Below, in pieces: positions 1 to 8,521 of a stretch of 51,300 nucleotides of DNA. The stretch is taken from positions 68,939 to 120,238 of the forward strand of contig MHVH01000006.1 in the NCBI GenBank assembly GCA_001825155.1, read 5' to 3'. Numbering within the stretch: position 1 is the stretch's first letter; the number at the start of each line of letters is the position of its first letter. The position numbers were made by a program, and so were the translations under genes. The DNA comes from Candidatus Zambryskibacteria bacterium RIFCSPHIGHO2_01_FULL_46_25 (GTDB lineage Bacteria; Patescibacteriota; Minisyncoccia; Phycocordibacterales; Zambryskibacteraceae). The notes below the pieces were generated by a model, which saw only the letters and a list, made by a program, of their open reading frames with translations, was not told where the DNA came from and ran no database searches.

Positions 1-1038
1 AAACAATATAAACGCGACGCACTGCTTGCCAACGGAATTGATCCTAATAAAGCTGTCGAACTGACAAGATTTTATACTCTACCGGGAGCTCCGACCAATG
101 CCGTATCTCTTATGGACGGACTAGTTGCGAGATATTACAGGCAAAAAGGGATTGAGGCTTTGTATACAACCACAATGCCTATGTATTCCAAAACCAAGAG
201 TACAACCATAGCGGGCGGTATTAATAAACCTCTTTTAGTAAAAGATTTACGACACAAATTTATTCCAGTAAAGATAAAGGGCAAGGTTAGTTATCGTCAC
301 GTTACGACTATTCCAGAAGATCATGATGAAATAGAGGTAATCAAAACTCATCCGAATTTCCCGACCATGCTTGTGGTTGAAGTTTTTAGAGTTATTGATA
401 CTCCTAGTCTAGAGCCTATCTCCGTGTTGGCAGATGGTTCTAAGGTTATATACATAACACAGCGTGAAAATTCCAAAACTGAAAAGGAGATAAAGATTCT
501 TGTCCACGATATTCCCTCTGTGCTCAAAAAGATTAGGTTTGTTTCGAAGTATGTGCGTACGGCGTATGTTCGTGATATGATCTTCGGGAGAAAAAAAGAT
601 GACAAGAAAATACGTTTGCGGGTGGAGGATAATTTTGAATACAGATTGGTAAATGCTACTCATAAATATAAATACGCAATCGAGCAAGGTATAAAAAAGG
701 AAATAGAAGAAACTCTTTATCACGGGCACAGCGTAGAAGATGCCATGGCAATGATTTCCTCCCAGGGAAACTTTGCTGAAGAAAATTCTTATGAAAAGAT
801 CAGAACCCTTTTCTTGAATCCGCAGGATACAGAAATAACGCTGGATATCTATCCATATGGGGCGATTATTGAGATAGAAGGGGAAGAAGACGATATCCAC
901 AAAACTGCCAAAGAACTAGGATTCTCCGAGAAAGAATACAATCAACAGAGCGCTGATGACCTGTATCTGGATTGGATTAAGAAATTTTCCTTGCCGGAAA
1001 TGTGGGATGTACGCTTCGGTCTTTCCGGGAAGAAATAA
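1..1038 (+). CDS. hypothetical protein with CYTH-like C-terminal region, 5' truncated by window edge
   Basis: Frame is open from base 1 (KQYKRDALLANGIDPNKAVEL...) through the 308-aa ORF; C-terminal TLDIYPYGAIIEIEGEEDDIHKTAKELGF resembles CYTH/adenylate cyclase IV segments. Confidence 0.6.
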   Translation, partial: KQYKRDALLANGIDPNKAVELTRFYTLPGAPTNAVSLMDGLVARYYRQKGIEALYTTTMPMYSKTKSTTIAGGINKPLLVKDLRHKFIPVKIKGKVSYRHVTTIPEDHDEIEVIKTHPNFPTMLVVEVFRVIDTPSLEPISVLADGSKVIYITQRENSKTEKEIKILVHDIPSVLKKIRFVSKYVRTAYVRDMIFGRKKDDKKIRLRVEDNFEYRLVNATHKYKYAIEQGIKKEIEETLYHGHSVEDAMAMISSQGNFAEENSYEKIRTLFLNPQDTEITLDIYPYGAIIEIEGEEDDIHKTAKELGFSEKEYNQQSADDLYLDWIKKFSLPEMWDVRFGLSGKK

Positions 1039-1120
1039 ATCTGGGTTGCGAATATTTATCCTTCAACCAAGCCATATTTTTGACATACGAGCGGAGTTAT
1101 CCACAAGCCAGAGCTTGCAC

Positions 1121-1149
1121 TTGACTTTTCAATATAAAGGGGGTATGAT
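1121..1149 (+). promoter_or_regulatory. sigma70-like promoter TTGACT-N17-TATGAT
   Basis: ttgact tttcaatataaaggggg tatgat. Confidence 0.7.
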
Positions 1150-1239
1150 AGTGACAGACTGAAAGGGCGGGGTAAGGTGCCTCGTCTTGGTCCGATAGAC
1201 TTCGTAAACCGCCCAATCACGGGCAGGAAGTAGGGTCTC

Positions 1240-1767
1240 ATGACCAGCATTCGACAGTTTTTCGTCGTCGTGGCGCTGGTTGTGATGACCAGCGCTTGCA
1301 GCAAGTCCCCGAGCGGTCCCTCTCAGGTGCCGCCTGGGCCAACCCCCTTCCCAGGCACCTCGATTCAGACCGTTCCGTTGTCCGAGAACCAGACCTTCAA
1401 ATTCTGGATTATCTCGGCTACGCCGGCAATCGGCGGTCAGCTGGTGGTGGGGCAGAAAGCAAACATCGCCTGGACTGGTAGTGGTCCAAGCGTATTCCAC
1501 GCCTGTGTCAGGAGTATTTTCATCCTTGAGGGAGTGGCAGAGGAGCACTGGAGTCGGATTGGTGGCATGGCCATCAACTCCTCTGCTGATATCCCCCTTA
1601 CTGCGGGTCGGTCAATCGACGTGGACGATAACACTCCCAATGTGGTGTCGTTCAAGTGGTACATCTGGGTCAGCACCAGTCCTATTGTCAGTGTTGGTGA
1701 TTGTTCCAACCGAGACCCCGATTTCACCATCAAGCAGACGCTCAATTGGAGGGCGCCGGCAAAGTAA
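1240..1767 (+). CDS. putative secreted lipoprotein (175 aa)
   Basis: Signal peptide with lipobox-like LVVMTSAC; SD-like sequence upstream; terminator downstream. Confidence 0.65.
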   Translation: MTSIRQFFVVVALVVMTSACSKSPSGPSQVPPGPTPFPGTSIQTVPLSENQTFKFWIISATPAIGGQLVVGQKANIAWTGSGPSVFHACVRSIFILEGVAEEHWSRIGGMAINSSADIPLTAGRSIDVDDNTPNVVSFKWYIWVSTSPIVSVGDCSNRDPDFTIKQTLNWRAPAK

Positions 1768-1792
1768 AGCGGTTTGCACCACAGTTCGACCC

Positions 1793-1820
1793 CTCACGTG
1801 CATGCATGTGAGGGGTTTTT
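1793..1820 (+). terminator. rho-independent terminator
   Basis: cccctcacgtgcatgcatgtgagggg followed by ttttt. Confidence 0.8.
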
Positions 1821-1839
1821 CTTATGCTACAATTTATAT

Positions 1840-4533
1840 ATGGGTACTTTCAAAATTTTTAGAATTATTTTATTTACCTGTATTCTTTTTGCTATATCTC
1901 TTTCTCCATTGCTCTTCCCCAAAAAGGCTTCGGCTATTGTTTATTGCAGTTATGCGTCAACGCCAACCATCATGATTGATATTGGCGGGCAGATGTTCAA
2001 CAGTAATACCGGCGATGGCTCCATTGCCGTTGACCCTGGAACTGTTTTAGATTTTACAGTTTATACCTTTGCTGAACCAAGTTCTCCGAATGGAATTATT
2101 TATCCTTATCAGAACCAGCAGTTATACCCTGGTCCCAATCACAATGGACGGTATTACCCAGCAACCGATGCAATTACCAGCAATACCAACGTCAATGTTT
2201 GGGTTAGCCAGAATTGCGCGCCAAATACCATTGATAATGTGTATTATGTTCAACCCGAGGCTTCCTTGGACGTTTTGATCAATTTGAATCAACCGGCCAC
2301 CATAAATGTCACATCCAACATCTCCACCACTTGGTCTATTACCGGACAACAGAACTTCGGCCCCACTACAGGCACTTCGGCGTCCTATTCCGGCTCCGCG
2401 GGCAGTTACACCATTAGCGCGAGCGACAAAACCTGTTACAGCAAAGCCGTTTCTCCGTCTGCCACCCAGAGCGTCGGCGCGGGGAGCTCAATTACTTTCA
2501 ACATCGCTTACACTTATAATTGCGAACCGCCTCCATCGCCCGCGACCATAAACGTTCAATCCAATATCTATACTTCCTGGACGATTGTTGGACCATCCAA
2601 CTTCTCCGGTAGCGGCACAAGCGCAAGTTACAGCGGCCCCGCCGGCAGTTACACTATTACCGCCGACAACCTCGCCAATTACACCAAGAGCGTTACTCCT
2701 TCCGTGAGTCAAAGCGTTAGCGCCGACGGGGCTATTACCTTTACCATCACTTATGTCTCCAGCGCTTCTCCACCGGTTTCTTGCAGTCCTGCTTCTCAGA
2801 CGGTGAATAAAAACGCGACGGCCAGCATCTCGGGAGTGGGTGGCTCGGGTTCTTTCTCCTGGTCGGCATCGGGCGGCAGTCCTTCCTCCGGCTCGGGTAG
2901 CAGCTTCTCCGTTTCGTATAGCACGACCGGCACCAAGACAGTAACCGTTACCAGTGGTGGCGTTTCCGCCAATTGTTACGTGGAGGTATCGCCCGGACAA
3001 CCTCAAGAGCCACAAGCGCCGACATGCACCAGTTCCGCGCCGCAAAGCGCCGTTACCAGCGACACTTCCGGCACTTTCTACCTGTATGCTTACGGAGTAG
3101 AAAACGCCACTTCCGTTTATTTCCCAACCTGGTCCAATGTTAACGGTCAGGATGACATTGTGTGGTATCCGGGCACCTTCATCGGCAATAATACATGGCG
3201 GGGGGGCGTCAATCTCGCTTCTCACCGCAGTGGCAATCCGGATTACGGTCTTTTCAACGGTCACGTCTACATGAATAATGAGACTTACGCTAATACATAC
3301 TGCGGCGCGGCTTACTTTACCAGAGAGACGTCGGGCGCTACCGCGCCAATCGGGTATCTCGACGCGGCTAATTGCTCCATTATCGGCGGTTGGACATTCG
3401 ACTCAGACACCCCAAACAGCGAGATACAAGTGGATATTTACTATGACGGACCGGCAGACAGTGGCACCTTCCTCACCAACATGTCCACGTCAGGCTTGCG
3501 TCCGGACGTCAACGCGGCCTTTGGTATCTCCGGCAATCACGGATTCACCTTAAGCACATACAGTTATCCCGAGCTTATCGACAATGACCCGCACACCATA
3601 TATGCCTACGGCATCAATAACAACGGTACGGGTCCGCACACACTACTTACCAACTCCGGCACCTCTGGCACTACGGTGCAATGCGCTCCGTCCGCGCCTT
3701 CCGCCGATATCAAAGCGGGCGGACTGGACGCCATAACAATAGGATATGGCACGGGCACGACAATCAGCTGGGGTTCGGAAAATGTCTCAGACTGTACGGT
3801 AACTCCCGGCGGCTGGACAGGCACTTCGGGCAGTCAGCCGAGCGGCAATCTGTTTTCACCCGTTACGTATTCTTTGAACTGCACCGGACAATGGGGGACG
3901 GCGTCAGATAGCGTGGTCGTGAGCATCTCATCATCCTTCAACTACAGTCTTTCAAATTCCGGCAACTTGAGCGTGACCAAAGCGGGTGGCGATGTCTACG
4001 CTCAGAACACGATTACCAAGACCCTCATTTCCGGCACGACACAGCCCGTAACTCTCTCCCTCTCTGGCGTACCCTCTGGCACCTCTTACTCCATATCGAA
4101 CAGCTCATGCTCTCCAACTTGCTCCCCCTCCCCGGTAATCACCTTCACTATTACTCCTTCTACTCCGGCGGGCACGCATCCTATTATCGTAACGGGCTCT
4201 CCTCTCGGTAAGACCACGAGCTTCAACCTCATTGTTTACGCTAATCCGGTTGGTAACGTCTCCTGCGTGGCTTCACCGCAACCGGTGCTTCTGGGTCAGA
4301 CCGTAACTTGGACAGCGAGCGTCTCCGGTGGCACTCCGCCATACACTTATTCCTGGAGCGGCACCAATATTCCCACCTCTCCGGCGCCTACTTCCAATCC
4401 TTACACCAAGATTTACAGCACCATAGGACAGAAGAGCGCCCAAGCTACCGTCCGCGACAGCGACGGCCTCCAATCCACTTGCCCGGTAGGGACAGTTCAG
4501 GTCAATTTCAATCCCGAGTTTGAGGAGTTTTGA
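1840..4533 (+). CDS. large secreted repeat / PKD-like surface protein; start revised to MGTFKIF
   Basis: The ORF-track start at 1774 reads through the preceding terminator; ATG at 1840 gives a clean signal peptide (IILFTCILFAISLSPLLFPKKASA) directly after a TACAAT -10; Ig/PKD-like segments. Confidence 0.75.
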   Translation: MGTFKIFRIILFTCILFAISLSPLLFPKKASAIVYCSYASTPTIMIDIGGQMFNSNTGDGSIAVDPGTVLDFTVYTFAEPSSPNGIIYPYQNQQLYPGPNHNGRYYPATDAITSNTNVNVWVSQNCAPNTIDNVYYVQPEASLDVLINLNQPATINVTSNISTTWSITGQQNFGPTTGTSASYSGSAGSYTISASDKTCYSKAVSPSATQSVGAGSSITFNIAYTYNCEPPPSPATINVQSNIYTSWTIVGPSNFSGSGTSASYSGPAGSYTITADNLANYTKSVTPSVSQSVSADGAITFTITYVSSASPPVSCSPASQTVNKNATASISGVGGSGSFSWSASGGSPSSGSGSSFSVSYSTTGTKTVTVTSGGVSANCYVEVSPGQPQEPQAPTCTSSAPQSAVTSDTSGTFYLYAYGVENATSVYFPTWSNVNGQDDIVWYPGTFIGNNTWRGGVNLASHRSGNPDYGLFNGHVYMNNETYANTYCGAAYFTRETSGATAPIGYLDAANCSIIGGWTFDSDTPNSEIQVDIYYDGPADSGTFLTNMSTSGLRPDVNAAFGISGNHGFTLSTYSYPELIDNDPHTIYAYGINNNGTGPHTLLTNSGTSGTTVQCAPSAPSADIKAGGLDAITIGYGTGTTISWGSENVSDCTVTPGGWTGTSGSQPSGNLFSPVTYSLNCTGQWGTASDSVVVSISSSFNYSLSNSGNLSVTKAGGDVYAQNTITKTLISGTTQPVTLSLSGVPSGTSYSISNSSCSPTCSPSPVITFTITPSTPAGTHPIIVTGSPLGKTTSFNLIVYANPVGNVSCVASPQPVLLGQTVTWTASVSGGTPPYTYSWSGTNIPTSPAPTSNPYTKIYSTIGQKSAQATVRDSDGLQSTCPVGTVQVNFNPEFEEF
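2293..2756 (+). repeat. two tandem ~75-aa domain repeats inside the surface protein
   Basis: PATINVTSNISTTWSITGQQNF...AGSYTISA...SVGAGSSITFNIAY versus PATINVQSNIYTSWTIVGPSNF...AGSYTITA...SVSADGAITFTITY. Confidence 0.75.
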
Positions 4534-4598
4534 TTTCAGCAAAAGGCGAAATAAATTGTTTTATTTGATGGTTTGAGGCATCATATTGAGCAAGAATA

Positions 4599-5480
4599 AT
4601 GGCTCAACACAAAGAAAATAATGCACTCCAAACCGTGTTAAATGATCGTTTCGGCGAAGAAATTTCCAGACTTCTGCAGGGAGTCATCCCGTTGTCGAAA
4701 CATTTCGATAAGCTCAAATATGAAATACCTTACATTCTCCAACTAAAATCAGATAAACAAAAGTTTATCTACTTTGGAATGGATCATTCGAAAGAGCCTA
4801 GTCTCGAAGAGCTCAATATGATGGAGAATCTTTTTGAAGAATTCATCAGCAATTCAAATAAAAATGGTTCGGTACTTGCCTTGGAATTTTTGAAAAAATA
4901 TGAGGCAGATAAAACTGGAGAAGATAAAGAGATGCGTGGACAAAAAAAAATTTTAAACTTAGCAAAAAATAGTGGCATGGAAGTCATATGCCCGGAAATG
5001 CACGGTGATGATATAAGCTCGGCTGTATTAAAAAGCAAGAAATTCACGCCAGTGCAAGTAGCTTCATGGATTTTCATTAACTCCCTTTGGGGAATCTTGC
5101 TGGCGGGAATCAGTAAGGATGCTATTCAGAAGGTCGAGGCCTTACTAAGTCAACTGAAGGAAGATTTCGACATAATTTCCATAGACGAAATAAATCAAGA
5201 ACTTTCACGGTCAACCGATCTGAATATCCGAATACCTATGAAAGCAGGCCAAATAGAATTGGAAGATATTAATAAAGAAATATTACGCAAAGCGCAAAGT
5301 CCGTTTCAAAATCATGGGAGGATGAATGAAATAGGCGTTGAAATGAATTATGTAAGGGAATTATTCATCACGGCGAATATATTAAAAGTCTTGTTGGAGG
5401 GGAAAAACCTTTTTGCCGTTTACGGGGCGAATCACGTTGTTTCTCAAGAGCCAGTATTTAGGAGATATTTTAGCAAATAA
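4599..5480 (+). CDS. hypothetical protein, possibly TraB/TIKI-like
   Basis: 293-aa ORF with FIYFGMDHSKEPS, GMEVICPEMHG and GANHVVSQEPVFRR; family guess only. Confidence 0.45.
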   Translation: MAQHKENNALQTVLNDRFGEEISRLLQGVIPLSKHFDKLKYEIPYILQLKSDKQKFIYFGMDHSKEPSLEELNMMENLFEEFISNSNKNGSVLALEFLKKYEADKTGEDKEMRGQKKILNLAKNSGMEVICPEMHGDDISSAVLKSKKFTPVQVASWIFINSLWGILLAGISKDAIQKVEALLSQLKEDFDIISIDEINQELSRSTDLNIRIPMKAGQIELEDINKEILRKAQSPFQNHGRMNEIGVEMNYVRELFITANILKVLLEGKNLFAVYGANHVVSQEPVFRRYFSK

Positions 5481-5484
5481 TAAA

Positions 5485-5512
5485 AGCGGTCACCTGTCCG
5501 TAGGTGACCGCT
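5485..5512. terminator. hairpin terminator
   Basis: agcggtcacctgtccgtaggtgaccgct inverted repeat between convergent genes. Confidence 0.65.
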
Positions 5513-5534
5513 GACGACGGCGAGGCTCTGTAAC

Positions 5535-5708
5535 CTAGTCGTCGTCCGAAGTGTACTCAGTCTTGCTGGTCCACGTGATGGTGTCGCGCGACCGGACACC
5601 CTCTTCGAACACCAAGTTCTGCGGGACCTCCCGCGCGAGGCTGAGCGGAAGAGGAAGTTCAAGGGTTTCCGTAGCATTCTGGACCTGTGTCGACGCCTGG
5701 TTCTGCAT
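5535..5708 (-). CDS. putative graspetide (omega-ester peptide) precursor, 57 aa
   Basis: MQNQASTQVQNATETLELPLPLSLAREVPQNLVFEEGVRSRDTITWTSKTEYTSDDD; SD ggagagg before ATG; immediately downstream of an ATP-grasp maturase on the same strand; Thr/Ser plus Asp/Glu-rich C-terminus. Confidence 0.6.
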   Translation of the reverse strand: MQNQASTQVQNATETLELPLPLSLAREVPQNLVFEEGVRSRDTITWTSKTEYTSDDD

Positions 5709-5755
5709 CTTGGACCTCTCCTTTTCTCCTGGTGTACTGGGGAACGAATTACTTT

Positions 5756-6760
5756 TTAGCATTTTTCCACCCATTCTGCAAGGTACCTCGCGAATGCCAT
5801 GGAAATTGAAATGCCAGTCGCTTCCTCCAACCAGCCCCACTGACCATTAGGATTATCTTCCAGGAAAATAATCCTATCGTCCTTAGCCACGATAAGGTCT
5901 ATTGCACTGAAGGCAAGGCCGAAGCTTTTCGTGTAAGCGACAAGTGCATCGTTTACTTTTCGACCTAAATCGATACCCTCGTGTCTGAGTTTTTCTCCAA
6001 ATATCGCCGCTGTTCTAAAATCTGTTTTGCCCCTTTCAGTTTCCTGAGAGTGGATGGCAAATGAGAACACTTCGTTTCCTACTACTATCGACCTCACGTC
6101 GTACTTCTTCTCGATATGGTTCTGAAGAAGCAGGGGAGCCACTTTAGTGCACTGCATACTGTCGATATTTATCAGTCCCTTCGGAATTACCGAAGTATGC
6201 AGCAGTAAGCGTCGTCCATCCTTGAGTGTTACCAAACCTTTTCTGATTTTCTTCAGAATGAACAACATGTTCTGCTCACCGACTGTGCAGAAATCAAGGG
6301 CTGATTCTGGTTGGTTTGTCAGACAAGTTCTCGGGACCTCGAACCCCATTTCTGAAGCGCGTCTCATCTGGACTAGTTTGTTGAACTTTATCCTCTCATT
6401 ATTCTCAAACGGGTTTACGATCGGGGCGTCTATTAGAGTAAAAGAGTTGTAGAGCGCATACCTAGTTTCCTGCAGCGCCCAATCGCGAATTTCTGGATCA
6501 GCGAATGTTTCCTGCAGGCTAGGGTCCTTCACTCTTCTATTCCAGACAACCCCGACGTCGACAAAATCGAGGTCCCCATCGGGGAAGTGGTAGTGACCTT
6601 GTAACTTCCCTCGACTGTCCATATATATAGACAGTGTGATTGTTTTTTGGAACTGGTCAGTGTTGAATCTCTTGTGGCTGACCCCCATGTTTTTTAGGTG
6701 TCGGATAACCATACCCGCGGTGTCGTCTTCTGAATGGGTAAGAATCAATATAGTCGACAT
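5756..6760 (-). CDS. ATP-grasp ribosomal peptide maturase (MvdD/MdnC-like)
   Basis: 334 aa; ends FLEDNPNGQWGWLEEATGISIS, the characteristic ATP-grasp peptide maturase segment; N-terminal LILTHSEDDTAGMVIRHL. Confidence 0.75.
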   Translation of the reverse strand: MSTILILTHSEDDTAGMVIRHLKNMGVSHKRFNTDQFQKTITLSIYMDSRGKLQGHYHFPDGDLDFVDVGVVWNRRVKDPSLQETFADPEIRDWALQETRYALYNSFTLIDAPIVNPFENNERIKFNKLVQMRRASEMGFEVPRTCLTNQPESALDFCTVGEQNMLFILKKIRKGLVTLKDGRRLLLHTSVIPKGLINIDSMQCTKVAPLLLQNHIEKKYDVRSIVVGNEVFSFAIHSQETERGKTDFRTAAIFGEKLRHEGIDLGRKVNDALVAYTKSFGLAFSAIDLIVAKDDRIIFLEDNPNGQWGWLEEATGISISMAFARYLAEWVEKC

Positions 6761-6864
6761 TTGATACCTCCTCTTTCAATTTTCAATGATCTTTTTGGCT
6801 TGGGCCGTCTCGATGCATAATACATAAAATATGTAGTCTTGTCAATAAATCGTAAATATTTCCA

Positions 6865-6909
6865 GGTACAGTCCAGGTCATCTTCGACCCGCAGTTTGAA
6901 GAGTTCTAG
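6865..6909 (+). pseudogene. C-terminal remnant of a paralogue of the 1840-4533 surface protein
   Basis: GTVQVIFDPQFEEF* versus GTVQVNFNPEFEEF* at the end of the intact gene; in-frame stop just upstream. Confidence 0.7.
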
Positions 6910-6955
6910 AATCCGTAAGATTGACATATATACTTCGTTTATATACTATATAACT

Positions 6956-7192
6956 ATGGTAGAACAAGTAATATTCAAAATTGACAAGAAACTCAAGGAT
7001 CAGGCGATGAAGAAAGCCAAGCGCGACGGGCTTTCTTTTTCAGCTGTCCTTAAGCGTGCCACTCAAGCATATGTAGAAGATCAGTTTGAGATTGGCCTAG
7101 TTTATAATCCCAAACTTATTAGAGCTGTGCGACGCGCGGAAAGGGAGCCAACCATTAGAGGAAATTTGCGCAAGCTTCTTAAAGCACAATAA
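6956..7192 (+). CDS. RelB/RHH-type antitoxin-like protein
   Basis: MVEQVIFKIDKKLKDQAMKKAKRDGLSFSAVLKRATQAYVEDQFEIGL, RelB/DinJ-like; TTGACA promoter upstream. Confidence 0.65.
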   Translation: MVEQVIFKIDKKLKDQAMKKAKRDGLSFSAVLKRATQAYVEDQFEIGLVYNPKLIRAVRRAEREPTIRGNLRKLLKAQ

Positions 7193-7197
7193 GCTTT

Positions 7198-7284
7198 ATG
7201 TATAGAATCTCTTTCAAGCCCTCTTTTATCAGACAGGTGAGGCATCTTGAAAAGAATCTTCTCGAAGAAGTTCTTGAAAAATAG
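7198..7284 (+). pseudogene. truncated RelE/YafQ-like toxin
   Basis: MYRISFKPSFIRQVRHLEKNLLEEVLEK* looks like the N-terminus of a RelE-superfamily toxin ended by TAG. Confidence 0.55.
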
Positions 7285-7352
7285 GAGAACATGATATTTA
7301 TAAAAGGTGAAAATGCCATTATCGATAATATTGTTCGTATTTTGCTTGACAG

Positions 7353-7381
7353 ATAGAATTGAAAGTGCTATAATTAACATC
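7353..7381 (+). promoter_or_regulatory. sigma70-like promoter TTGACA-N17-TATAAT
   Basis: ttgaca gatagaattgaaagtgc tataat. Confidence 0.75.
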
Positions 7382-7457
7382 AGATCGTGAATATACGGCT
7401 CATTTCAAGCAGAAATGGGGTATCTCACGAGTTTTATCTTTGACAGGAGCACAAGAA

Positions 7458-8351
7458 ATGAAGACTCCCCGATTCGTCGTGGTGTTGACCGTCCTGATGG
7501 TCATCGCCTTCGCAACGTCAGCATCGGCACAAGGCGCCTCACGCCCCGGAATGGTCATCAGTGGAAGTGGTGGCGGTGGTGGTGGTGGAACTTCTGTTCC
7601 TCCCATGCCGATCAAGCCGACTGGTCTCGAAGTGCAGGTCATGTCGTACTACGGGATGCCGATCAGTGGCGCGACCGTCACGATTTCCCTCGTCCACCAG
7701 GACGCAGGAACCGGCGAATGGTTCGCCGACCACAGCACATCGAAGAAGTTCGGCAAGTGCGAAGCCGCCAAGGTGGTGGACTGCATCCGTAAGGATGGCA
7801 GGGGTACCATCTCGAACCCATCTCTCCCGCCGTCTGACAACCCGTACGACTCTTGGCGGGTTCTCGACGTTCGCGCAGAAGCCAACGGCTTCGTCCACCA
7901 CCTGACCAGCGTGGTCTGGGTGGGTACGGACGGCGACATGATCGTCACAGCACCGACGATTTACATGTACGAGAGTGGCTTCGCTACAAGCGACGCCTAC
8001 GCCTGGTACACAAGCGACCGCATCATCGCGGTCGGGTTGTGGGCTCGTCAGAATTGGGACGAGAATGTCATCGTTGATTTCTCATTCAAGGGTAGCTCCT
8101 GGACGAAGGTCCAGGTTGACTACGGGACGACCTACTCCACTTCGGAGCAAGTCGGACCGAACGGCGTCTGGATCATCCAAGAATTCTGGGCACCGCAGAA
8201 TGCGACCGCCAGCTATGGTGGATCAGTCTGCGGAACAATTCAGGTTCGCTCGGCCTACGAGGCCGAGTCGGTCAAGGCGCAGACGAAAGAAGTCTGCGTC
8301 AAGCTCCGCCGGCCGAGTGTCGTCCCGGTGCCGGTGGGAAAGGGTTTCTAA
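7458..8351 (+). CDS. secreted protein of unknown function
   Basis: MKTPRFVVVLTVLMVIAFATSASAQG signal peptide, Gly-rich linker, GC-rich coding; terminator downstream. Confidence 0.7.
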   Translation: MKTPRFVVVLTVLMVIAFATSASAQGASRPGMVISGSGGGGGGGTSVPPMPIKPTGLEVQVMSYYGMPISGATVTISLVHQDAGTGEWFADHSTSKKFGKCEAAKVVDCIRKDGRGTISNPSLPPSDNPYDSWRVLDVRAEANGFVHHLTSVVWVGTDGDMIVTAPTIYMYESGFATSDAYAWYTSDRIIAVGLWARQNWDENVIVDFSFKGSSWTKVQVDYGTTYSTSEQVGPNGVWIIQEFWAPQNATASYGGSVCGTIQVRSAYEAESVKAQTKEVCVKLRRPSVVPVPVGKGF

Positions 8352-8383
8352 CCCTCCGCCGACACCTCCTCGTCCTTTCGGAA

Positions 8384-8416
8384 GGCCAGCCCCTAACAGG
8401 ACTGGCCTTTTCTTTT
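8384..8416 (+). terminator. rho-independent terminator
   Basis: ggccagcccctaacaggactggcc followed by ttttcttttt. Confidence 0.8.
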
Positions 8417-8431
8417 TGCTATAATGAGCTA

Positions 8432-8521
8432 ATGTCAAAACCGATATTGGTGGCAAATTGGAAGAATCATCCTGGTTTTGTTTGTAACCTTATTCATCTC
8501 CCACCACTAACAAACTTTTAA
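8432..8521 (+). pseudogene. tpiA N-terminal fragment forming a short leader ORF
   Basis: TATAAT at 8420-8425, then MSKPILVANWKNHPGFVCNLIHLPPLTNF*; first 14 codons homologous to TpiA at 13032; stop overlaps next ATG (TAATG). Confidence 0.75.

Noticed and set aside
409-900. Minus-strand 163-aa ORF
   Set aside because: Antisense to a continuous coding frame, no initiation signal, low-complexity hydrophobic translation.
2488-3264. Minus-strand 258-aa ORF
   Set aside because: Shadow of the Ser/Gly/Thr-rich surface protein codons on the other strand.
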